Below, in pieces: positions 58,242 through 64,000 of a stretch of 64,000 nucleotides of DNA. The notes under the pieces are model-generated. The model was not told where the DNA came from. It searched no databases and saw nothing but the letters and a program-made list of their open reading frames with translations. The DNA lies in the NCBI RefSeq assembly GCF_046764005.1, contig NZ_JBKOFW010000001.1, forward strand, positions 124,001-188,000, written 5' to 3'. How positions within the stretch are numbered: position 1 is the stretch's first letter; each line of letters begins with the position of its first letter. The stretch comes from Oryzobacter faecalis. Its GTDB lineage: Bacteria > Actinomycetota > Actinomycetes > Actinomycetales > Dermatophilaceae. The translations under genes and the position numbers were made by a program.

Positions 58242-59017
58242 CCGCCCTCGTGCGCCTCGAGGTCGAGGACGGCATCGGGACGGTACGCCTCGACCGCCCA
58301 CCGATGAACGCGCTCAACGCCGAGATCCAGCACGGCCTCGTCGCCGCGTGCCGCGAGGCCGCCGAGCGGCGCGACGTCGCTGCGGTCGTCGTCTACGGGG
58401 GCGAGAAGGTCTTCGCGGCCGGCGCCGACATCAAGGAGATGGAGACGATGTCCTACACCGACATGGTCGACCACTCCGCCCTGCTCCAGGACTTCACGCG
58501 GGCCCTCGCGCGCCTGCCCAAGCCCACCGTCGCGGCCATCACCGGGTACGCCCTCGGTGGCGGGTGCGAGGTCGCCCTCGCGTGCGACTTCCGGGTCGCC
58601 GCCGAGGACGCGAGGCTCGGGCAGCCCGAGATCAACCTCGGGATCATCCCCGGCGCCGGCGGCACCCAGCGCCTCGCACGGCTCGTGGGGCCGGCGAAGG
58701 CCAAGGACCTCGTGTTCTCGGGCCGGTTCGTCACCGCCGACGAGGCCCTCGCCATCGGCCTCGTCGACGAGGTCGTCCCCGCGGCCGACGTCTACACCGC
58801 CGCCCGGGCCCGGGTCGCCCGCTACGTCGGCGGGCCGGCGTACGCGGTCCGGGCCGCCAAGGAGGCGATCGACCGCGGGCTCGAGGTCGACCTGGAGAGC
58901 GGCCTGGAGATCGAGCGACAGCTCTTCGCCGCCCTGTTCGCCACGAGGGACCGCGCCACCGGCATGAGGCACTTCGTCGAGAAGGGCAAGGGCCCGGCAC
59001 CCTTCGAGGGCGCCTGA
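58238..59017 (+). CDS. Enoyl-CoA hydratase (crotonase)
   Basis: Hydrates trans-2-enoyl-CoA. The 259-residue crotonase-fold protein has KVFAAGADIKEM (oxyanion hole), GYALGGGCEVALACDFRVA (first catalytic Glu) and GQPEINLGIIPGAGGTQRL (second catalytic Glu). It can link 3-hydroxybutyryl-CoA and crotonyl-CoA, and so join the 3-hydroxyacyl-CoA dehydrogenase and Ccr encoded earlier, or work in beta-oxidation with the nearby Etf. GTG 58238 overlaps the YbjN-like stop. Confidence 0.93.
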   Translation: MTALVRLEVEDGIGTVRLDRPPMNALNAEIQHGLVAACREAAERRDVAAVVVYGGEKVFAAGADIKEMETMSYTDMVDHSALLQDFTRALARLPKPTVAAITGYALGGGCEVALACDFRVAAEDARLGQPEINLGIIPGAGGTQRLARLVGPAKAKDLVFSGRFVTADEALAIGLVDEVVPAADVYTAARARVARYVGGPAYAVRAAKEAIDRGLEVDLESGLEIERQLFAALFATRDRATGMRHFVEKGKGPAPFEGA

Positions 59018-59033
59018 CGCCCGCTGTCCCACG

Positions 59034-59094
59034 CGACCCTGCCGAGCCTGAGCCCTCCTGCTCAGGCGCGGCGCCGCCGTCTGCGGCAGGGTCG
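59034..59094 (+). terminator. Nested hairpin behind the crotonase gene
   Basis: Outer stem CGACCCTGCCG (59034-59044) / CGGCAGGGTCG (59084-59094), 11 bp perfect; inner stem GCCTGAG (59046-59052) / CTCAGGC (59061-59067). It starts 17 bases after the crotonase stop and ends 5 bases before the next ATG, so it may terminate the upstream transcript or form a leader structure for the next gene. Confidence 0.5.
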
Positions 59095-59098
59095 GGGC

Positions 59099-59842
59099 AT
59101 GTCCGACACCGCCGTCCGACCCGGGCGCGTCCTGCGCATCGTGCTCGTGTCCTTGCTCGTCGCGGGGCTGGGCGTCGTGGCGCTGGGGGCCATCGCGTGG
59201 TGCTCGTTCTTCGGCTGCACCGTCTTCTCCGAGGACTTCGAGCCCCACGGGCGGGAGGCCACGCGGGCGCGCGAGGAGGCGGTGCGCGAGGTGGCCGCCC
59301 TCGCCGACGGCGCATCGGTCGACGGGCGGGTCCTCGCCTCGCGCACGAGGGACGGGTGCGTCAGCGGGCAGAACGACTGGAAGCGCAAGGACACGTACTC
59401 GCACGAGTGCGACGTCGCCGCGAGCCGCCTCGTGGTCGTCGTGCCGGGCGTCGCCTCGGTCCAGGCCGTCGCCGACGGGCTCACCCGCGTCGACGCCACG
59501 CTCCGGCGCTCGGAGTGCGTGCCGAGCGGGGGTGGGGGGCTCGACCGGGTGCGTGACGAGTACTGGCGAGAGACCAACCCCAACGTCGCCCGCGACGGCG
59601 TGGCTGGGCTCCCGTCCGCGCACTACGACTGCCCGGACGGGCGTCGGGTCGAGGTGGAGGCCCTGTCGTCCGGCTCCCGGTCCACCGACGTCGGCCGCCT
59701 GGCCGACCCCTACCCCTGGTACGACGACCGGCTGTCGGAGGACTGGTACACGGTCGAGGACGTCCGGGCCCTGCGCGAGGCCGATGCCGGGCTGGCCCTC
59801 GTCGTGACGGCGAGCGAGACGTACTACCGGACCCGCTTCTGA
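59099..59842 (+). CDS. Membrane-anchored hypothetical protein
   Basis: The 247-residue protein has one N-terminal membrane helix (ILRIVLVSLLVAGLGVVALGAIAW, approximate) followed by an extracytoplasmic part with several Cys (AWCSFFGCTVF, TRDGCVSGQND, HECDVAASRL, RRSECVPSG, HYDCPDGRR) that could form disulfides. I do not recognise the family. The ATG stands 5 bases after the nested hairpin with no clear ribosome binding site except GCAGGGTCGGGG. Confidence 0.65.
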   Translation: MSDTAVRPGRVLRIVLVSLLVAGLGVVALGAIAWCSFFGCTVFSEDFEPHGREATRAREEAVREVAALADGASVDGRVLASRTRDGCVSGQNDWKRKDTYSHECDVAASRLVVVVPGVASVQAVADGLTRVDATLRRSECVPSGGGGLDRVRDEYWRETNPNVARDGVAGLPSAHYDCPDGRRVEVEALSSGSRSTDVGRLADPYPWYDDRLSEDWYTVEDVRALREADAGLALVVTASETYYRTRF

Positions 59843-59985
59843 GGGTGTTCGCGCTCACGGGGTGGCGACCATCACGCCCCGCCGGTGGTGAACGAGCGCT
59901 CACCGGCTGAGAGGATGACGGGAGTGCCCGGACCCCGACCGGTCGGGCGCGCGAACCCCGAGTGAAGGAAGAGGACGAGGCACGC

Positions 59986-60777
59986 ATGAACATCGTGGTC
60001 TGCGTCAAGCACGTTCCGGACGCCCAGTCCGAGCGCACGTTCCAGGAGTCCGACAAGACCGTCGACCGGGCCGCGTCCGACGGGCTGCTCTCCGAGCTCG
60101 ACGAGTACGCCGTCGAGGAGGCGCTGAAGATCGTCGAGGCCGCCGGCGAGGGTGAGGTCACCGTCGTGACCGTGGGTCCGGAGGGGGCCGCGGACGCCAT
60201 CAAGAAGGCGCTGCAGATGGGGGCCGACAAGGGTGTGCACGTGCAGGACGAGGCGATCCACGGCTCCGACGCCGCGGCGACCTCGCTCGTCCTCGCCGAG
60301 GCCGTGAAGAAGGCCACCGACGGCTCGCCGCAGCTCGTCCTCACCGGGATGTCCTCCACCGACGGGGTCATGGGAGTCGTGCCCGCGATGCTCGCCGAGC
60401 GCCTCGGGCTGCCGCAGGTCACGTACGCCTCGGAGCTGACCGTGGGCGAGGGCACCGTGACGATCCGCCGCGACGGCGACACCGCCTCGGAGACGATCGA
60501 GGCCGCGCTGCCGGCCCTGGTCTCGGTCACCGACCAGATCAACGAGCCGCGCTACCCCTCGTTCAAGGGGATCATGGCCGCGAAGAAGAAGCCGGTCGAG
60601 CAGTGGGGCCTGGCCGACCTCGGCATCGACGCCTCGCAGGTGGGCCTGGACGCGGCGTGGACCTCGGTCGTGTCGTTCGTCAAGCGCCCCCCGCGCGAGC
60701 AGGGCCAGATCGTCACCGACGAGGGCGACGGCGGGACGAAGCTCGCCGAGTTCCTCGCCGCCCAGAAGTTCGTCTGA
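59986..60777 (+). CDS. etfB: Electron transfer flavoprotein subunit beta
   Basis: EtfB binds AMP and, with EtfA, carries electrons from acyl-CoA and N-methyl-amino-acid dehydrogenases to the quinone pool. The 263-residue protein begins MNIVVCVKHVPDAQSERTF and contains ELDEYAVEEALKI, VTVGPEGAADAIKKALQMGADKG and PRYPSFKGIMAAKKKPVE, the family signature. ATG 59986 follows GGAAGAGG; an upstream in-frame start is less likely. 33 bases before etfA. Confidence 0.95.
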   Translation: MNIVVCVKHVPDAQSERTFQESDKTVDRAASDGLLSELDEYAVEEALKIVEAAGEGEVTVVTVGPEGAADAIKKALQMGADKGVHVQDEAIHGSDAAATSLVLAEAVKKATDGSPQLVLTGMSSTDGVMGVVPAMLAERLGLPQVTYASELTVGEGTVTIRRDGDTASETIEAALPALVSVTDQINEPRYPSFKGIMAAKKKPVEQWGLADLGIDASQVGLDAAWTSVVSFVKRPPREQGQIVTDEGDGGTKLAEFLAAQKFV

Positions 60778-60810
60778 CCGACGACCGACGCAACCCTAGG
60801 AGACCACCGA

Positions 60811-61773
60811 ATGGCTGAGGTACTCGTCCTCGTCGACCACGCCGACGGGCGCCTGCGCAAGGCGACCGCCGAGCTGCTCACCCTCGCCCGTCGCCTCGGC
60901 GAGCCCAGCGCCGTCCACGTCGGCCCCGGCGCCGAGAAGGCCCAGGTGACCCTGGCGAAGTACGGGGCCCACAAGGTCTACGTCGTCGACGACGCCGACT
61001 CCAAGGGCTTCCTCGTCGCCCCGCAGGCCGAGATCCTCGCCCAGCTCGTCGACAAGGTGCAGCCCGCCGCGGTGCTCATCCCGAGCAACGCCTCGGGCAA
61101 GGAGATCGCCGCCCGCCTGTCGATCAAGACCGAGTCGGGCCTGATCACCGACGCCGTCGACGTCCGCGCCGGTGACGGCGGTGGCGTCGAGACCACGCAG
61201 TCGGTGTTCGCCGGCTCCTACACGGTCACGGCGACCGTCACCAAGGGCACGCCGATCATCGCCGTGAAGCCGAACTCGGTCGCCATCGAGGCGTCCCCGG
61301 CCGCCGGTGAGGTCGAGCAGTTCGCCGCGACCGTCAGCGACGCCGCGAAGGCCGCCAAGGTCACCGACACCCAGCCCAAGGCGGCCACCGGCCGCCCCGA
61401 GCTCACCGAGGCCGCGATCGTCGTCTCCGGCGGCCGCGGCACCGGCGGCGACTTCGGCCCGGTCGAGGCGTTCGCCGACGCCCTCGGTGCCGCCGTCGGG
61501 GCCTCGCGCGCTGCGGTCGACGCCGGCTGGTACCCGCACAGCAACCAGGTCGGCCAGACCGGCAAGCAGGTCAGCCCGCAGCTCTACGTCGCGGCCGGCA
61601 TCTCCGGTGCCATCCAGCACCGCGCCGGCATGCAGACCTCGAAGACGATCGTCGCCGTCAACAAGGACGAGGAGGCGCCGATCTTCGAGCTCGTCGACTT
61701 CGGCGTCGTCGGCGACCTGTTCTCGGTGCTGCCCCAGGCCACCGAGGACGTGAGGAAGCGCAAGGGCAGCTGA
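60811..61773 (+). CDS. etfA: Electron transfer flavoprotein subunit alpha
   Basis: EtfA binds the FAD. The 320-residue protein has an N-terminal EtfB-like domain and the C-terminal FAD domain with VVSGGRGTGGDFGPVEAFADALGAAVGASRAAVDAGW, QVGQTGKQVSPQLYVAAGISGAIQHRAGMQTSKTIVAVNKDEEAPIFELVDFG, the full family pattern. ATG 60811 follows CTAGGAGA. Cotranscribed with etfB. A strong hairpin follows. Confidence 0.96.
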   Translation: MAEVLVLVDHADGRLRKATAELLTLARRLGEPSAVHVGPGAEKAQVTLAKYGAHKVYVVDDADSKGFLVAPQAEILAQLVDKVQPAAVLIPSNASGKEIAARLSIKTESGLITDAVDVRAGDGGGVETTQSVFAGSYTVTATVTKGTPIIAVKPNSVAIEASPAAGEVEQFAATVSDAAKAAKVTDTQPKAATGRPELTEAAIVVSGGRGTGGDFGPVEAFADALGAAVGASRAAVDAGWYPHSNQVGQTGKQVSPQLYVAAGISGAIQHRAGMQTSKTIVAVNKDEEAPIFELVDFGVVGDLFSVLPQATEDVRKRKGS

Positions 61774-61847
61774 CCCGGGCGCCGGGCGACCGGCGCAGAC
61801 GACCACCGCTCACGAGGCGGTTCGCCGCGGTCCGCCGCGGCCGAGGA

Positions 61848-61872
61848 GGGGCGACCGAACGGGTCGCCCCTT
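61848..61872 (+). terminator. Terminator of etfBA
   Basis: GGGGCGACC / GGTCGCCCC (9 bp perfect, 61848-61856 and 61862-61870) with loop GAACG, followed by TT. About 75 bases after the etfA stop. Confidence 0.65.
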
Positions 61873-61900
61873 CGGCGTCCCCGGTGTCGGAGCGTCTCGG

Positions 61901-61906
61901 TAGCGT
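61901..61906 (+). promoter_or_regulatory. -10 box upstream of the VOC gene
   Basis: TAGCGT, 27 bases before ATG 61934; the short leader contains the ribosome binding site GGAGGGAG. Confidence 0.45.
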
Positions 61907-61933
61907 CGGACCAGACCCACCGGAGGGAGTCCG

Positions 61934-62341
61934 ATGACGCACCCCCAGATCCTGCACACGGTCCTCGACACGACCGACGTCCGCGGGCTCGCCGAGTTCT
62001 ACCGGCGCCTGCTCGGGTTCGTGTACCGGCCCGGCGACGAGCCTCCCGAGGAGGGGCCGGACGACGCCGACTGGCTCGTCCTCACCCTGCCCGACGGCAG
62101 CCGCGCCCTCGCCTTCCAGCAGGTCGAGTCGCTGACCCCCACGACCTGGCCGTCGCCCGAGGTCCCGATGCAGCTGCACCTCGACCTCACCGTCCCCGAC
62201 GTGGGAGCGCTCGAGCAGGCCCGGCGCGACGCCGAGGGGTACGGGGCCACGCTCCTGCTCGACCGCACCGACGACGAGGAGGAGCCGCTCTACGTCCTCG
62301 CCGACCCGTCGGGCCACCCGTTCTGCATCTTCGTCGCCTGA
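61934..62341 (+). CDS. VOC family protein (glyoxalase/dioxygenase fold)
   Basis: The 135-residue single VOC module pair has ILHTVLDTTDVRGLAEFYRRLLGF, MQLHLDLTVPDVGALEQARRDAEGYGATLL and YVLADPSGHPFCIFV. Metal positions look like H (LHTVL), H (LHLDL) and possibly none of the usual Glu at the end, so enzymatic activity is uncertain. The acidic stretch RTDDEEEPLY is unusual. No partner identifies the ligand. Confidence 0.85.
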   Translation: MTHPQILHTVLDTTDVRGLAEFYRRLLGFVYRPGDEPPEEGPDDADWLVLTLPDGSRALAFQQVESLTPTTWPSPEVPMQLHLDLTVPDVGALEQARRDAEGYGATLLLDRTDDEEEPLYVLADPSGHPFCIFVA

Positions 62342-62396
62342 CAGCGGCCCGCCACGGGTGCATCCTGAACCCTGAGGCGGCCGGAGGAGGCGGGCG

Positions 62397-62816
62397 ATGG
62401 ACGACGCGCACGTGGCCACCGCACCGTGGGCCGGCGTCGCGTGGTGGACCCTCGTCGGGGCCCTCGCGGGGTTCGTCGTCCTCGCCCTGCTCTCCGTCGG
62501 GGTGTTCGTCGCGCCGCTCGTCGTCGTGCTCGGGGCGGGTGGGCTCGTGTCGGCCCGGCTGCGTCGCGGGATGGCGCCGGGGCTGCCCCTCGGGCTCTCG
62601 ACCGCGCCCCTCTGGCTCGCCTGGCTGAACCGCTCCGGCCCCGGCACGGTGTGCGAGACGACGGCGACCTCGCAGGCGTGCTCGGACCAGCTCTCGCCGT
62701 GGCCGCTCCTCGGCCTCGGCCTCGTCCTCGCCGCGGCGGGTCTGGTCCTCGCCGCTCGAGCGGTCCGGGCGGGCGTCCCCACCCCTGTCCAGCCCGGGGT
62801 CCCGGGGCCGTCGTGA
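62397..62816 (+). CDS. Small membrane protein
   Basis: The 139-residue protein has three to four hydrophobic segments (VAWWTLVGALAGFVVLALLSVGVF, APLVVVLGAGGLVSA, LGLSTAPLWLAWL, WPLLGLGLVLAAAGLVLAARAV) with a short periplasmic-looking loop containing two Cys (GTVCETTATSQACSDQ). Function unknown. ATG 62397 follows GGAGGAGG. It lies between the VOC gene and the cysteine desulfurase gene. Confidence 0.7.
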   Translation: MDDAHVATAPWAGVAWWTLVGALAGFVVLALLSVGVFVAPLVVVLGAGGLVSARLRRGMAPGLPLGLSTAPLWLAWLNRSGPGTVCETTATSQACSDQLSPWPLLGLGLVLAAAGLVLAARAVRAGVPTPVQPGVPGPS

Positions 62817-62830
62817 GCGCCGCGCCGACC

Positions 62831-62836
62831 TAGACT
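62831..62836 (+). promoter_or_regulatory. -10 box of the leaderless cysteine desulfurase promoter
   Basis: TAGACT, 8 bases, then GTG 62845. No ribosome binding site. Confidence 0.55.
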
Positions 62837-62844
62837 GGACGGTC

Positions 62845-64000
62845 GTGACCCACTACCTCGACCACGCGGCGACCACGCCGATGCTCCCGGCCGCGGTCGA
62901 GGCCCTCGCCGAGCAGGCGGCACGGGTCGGCAACGCCTCCTCGCTGCACACGTCGGGTCGGGCGGCGCGGGCCGTCGTCGAGGAGTCGCGCGAGCGGATC
63001 GCCGCCGTCCTCGGCGCACGGCCGAGCGAGGTCGTCTTCACGTCCGGGGGCACCGAGGCCGACAACCTCGCGGTCAAGGGGACGTGGGCCGCGCAGGGCC
63101 GCCAGGACGCCGCCCGCAGGCGCCTCGTCGTGAGCGCGATCGAGCACCACGCGGTCCTCGACCCCGTCGAGCACCTCGTCCGCCGCCACGGCGCCACCGT
63201 GACGTGGCTCGAGCCGGACCGGTGCGGCCACCTGTCCGTCGACGCGCTCCGCGCCGCGCTCGACGGGGCCGACGACGTCGCCCTCGTCAGCGTCATGTGG
63301 GCCAACAACGAGGTCGGCACGGTGCAGCCGGTTGCCGAGCTGGCGGCGGTCGCGCGCGAGCACGGGGTGCCGTTCCACACCGACGCCGTCCAGGCGGTCG
63401 CGCACCTGCCCGTGCGCTTCGAGGAGTCCGGCGCCGACCTGATGACGGTGAGCGGCCACAAGGTCGGCGGCCCGCTCGGCGTCGGGGCGCTCCTCGCTCG
63501 GCGGGAGGCGCGGCTGGTGCCGCTCGTCCACGGCGGGGGGCAGGAGCGCCAGGTGCGCAGCGGCACCCTCGACGTGCCCGCCATCCGCTCGCTCGCCGTC
63601 GCTCTGGAGGAGACCGTCGCGGTGCGCGACGTCGAGGCCAAGCGGGTCATGGGGCTGCGCGACCGCCTCGTCGAGGGCGCGCTCGGGCTCGGCCTCGACA
63701 TCACCGTCTCCGGGTGCTGGTCGGCAGGGGACGCCGCGCGCCGGCTCGCCGGCAACGTCCACCTCCTCGTCCCCGGGTGCGAGGGGGACTCGCTGCTCTA
63801 CCTCCTCGACGCCGCGGGTGTCGAGTGCAGCACCGGCTCGGCCTGCCAGGCCGGCGTGCCGCAGCCGAGCCACGTCCTCCTCGCCATGGGGTACGCCGAG
63901 GCCGAGGCGCGCGGCGCCCTGCGGCTGTCGCTGGGGCACACCTCCACCGAGGCCGACGTCGACGCCGCCCTCGCCGCGCTCCCCGGGGTCGTCGAGCGGG
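62845..64000 (+). CDS. Cysteine desulfurase (IscS/NifS family), 5' part
   Basis: PLP enzyme that takes sulfur from cysteine for tRNA thiolation and other pathways. The visible 385 residues start THYLDHAATTPMLPAAVEAL and include VFTSGGTEADNLAVKG, IEHHAVLD (His that stacks on PLP), MWANNEVGTVQPV, the PLP lysine in SGHKVGGPLGVGAL and the catalytic loop VECSTGSACQAG. The frame is open to the window end, where only the last few residues are missing by family length. In actinobacteria this gene is normally followed by mnmA, which would be just outside. GTG 62845 is leaderless. Confidence 0.95.
   Translation, partial: MTHYLDHAATTPMLPAAVEALAEQAARVGNASSLHTSGRAARAVVEESRERIAAVLGARPSEVVFTSGGTEADNLAVKGTWAAQGRQDAARRRLVVSAIEHHAVLDPVEHLVRRHGATVTWLEPDRCGHLSVDALRAALDGADDVALVSVMWANNEVGTVQPVAELAAVAREHGVPFHTDAVQAVAHLPVRFEESGADLMTVSGHKVGGPLGVGALLARREARLVPLVHGGGQERQVRSGTLDVPAIRSLAVALEETVAVRDVEAKRVMGLRDRLVEGALGLGLDITVSGCWSAGDAARRLAGNVHLLVPGCEGDSLLYLLDAAGVECSTGSACQAGVPQPSHVLLAMGYAEAEARGALRLSLGHTSTEADVDAALAALPGVVER

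Overview
The window is a 64 kb stretch of very GC-rich chromosome from an actinobacterium. The ATP synthase genes followed by a DUF2550 gene, the NucS mismatch endonuclease, the GlgE maltosyltransferase operon, the etfB-etfA-(small genes)-cysteine desulfurase order and many leaderless TANNNT-N7-ATG/GTG promoters all point to Actinomycetota. An order such as Micrococcales (for example an Intrasporangiaceae-like genus) is my guess, not something the sequence proves. There is no phage, plasmid, IS, CRISPR, rRNA or tRNA that I can support. Genes are packed, no gap exceeds about 250 bases, and several convergent genes overlap at their ends.

Layout. 1-3.95 kb: 3' end of atpA, then atpG, atpD, a short atpC and a DUF2550 membrane protein. 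4-6.8 kb: a two-gene ABC exporter, a PduO-type cobalamin adenosyltransferase and a STAS protein. 6.9-27.8 kb: a metabolic region that contains most of the acyl-CoA half of the ethylmalonyl-CoA pathway: ethylmalonyl-CoA mutase, a double-headed 3-hydroxyacyl-CoA dehydrogenase, crotonyl-CoA carboxylase/reductase, methylmalonyl-CoA epimerase, acetyl-CoA acetyltransferase and the mutase-protecting GTPase MeaB. Interleaved are NucS, a dimethylglycine-dehydrogenase-like flavoprotein, a GH15-like protein with a large phosphatase-like membrane protein, an MFS exporter, and a frameshifted AbiEi/DUF559 nuclease gene bracketed by two copies of the same palindrome.

27.8-40 kb: GH65 phosphorylase with a beta-phosphoglucomutase-type HAD enzyme, a divergent MarR regulator, a membrane protein plus lipoprotein pair, then a CnoX-like TPR protein, two esterase-fold proteins, an ATP-grasp enzyme and a YciI-like protein that look like one undescribed functional unit, and phosphoglucomutase. 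40-42.2 kb: a sulfide:quinone-reductase-like flavoprotein, a TusE/DsrC-like carrier with only the penultimate cysteine, and a DsrE2-like protein, preceded by a palindrome that overlaps the likely -10.

42.2-57.7 kb: alpha-glucan metabolism, all on the minus strand: glgE-treS-mak-glgB operon, glgP and glgX, with an alpha-hydroxy-acid oxidase, a membrane protein and a phytanoyl-CoA-dioxygenase-like enzyme in between. 57.7-64 kb: YbjN-like protein, enoyl-CoA hydratase, a membrane-anchored unknown, etfB-etfA, a VOC protein, a small membrane protein and the 5' part of a cysteine desulfurase gene that runs off the end.

How they work together (inference): trehalose becomes maltose (TreS), maltose 1-phosphate (Mak), alpha-glucan (GlgE, GlgB), which GlgP and GlgX take apart; glucose 1-phosphate goes through Pgm, and the GH65/HAD pair feeds in beta-glucose 1-phosphate. 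The promoters of glgP and of the HAD-GH65 pair carry the same LacI-like RCGCTTGCRCA motif at about the same place. On the acyl-CoA side, thiolase, dehydrogenase and crotonase make crotonyl-CoA, Ccr makes ethylmalonyl-CoA, and epimerase plus Ecm (with adenosyltransferase and MeaB serving its cofactor) carry it on; Etf can take electrons from acyl-CoA or dimethylglycine-type dehydrogenases. The most unusual items are the palindrome-bracketed nuclease, the sqr-tusE-dsrE2 set, and the esterase/ATP-grasp/YciI cluster.
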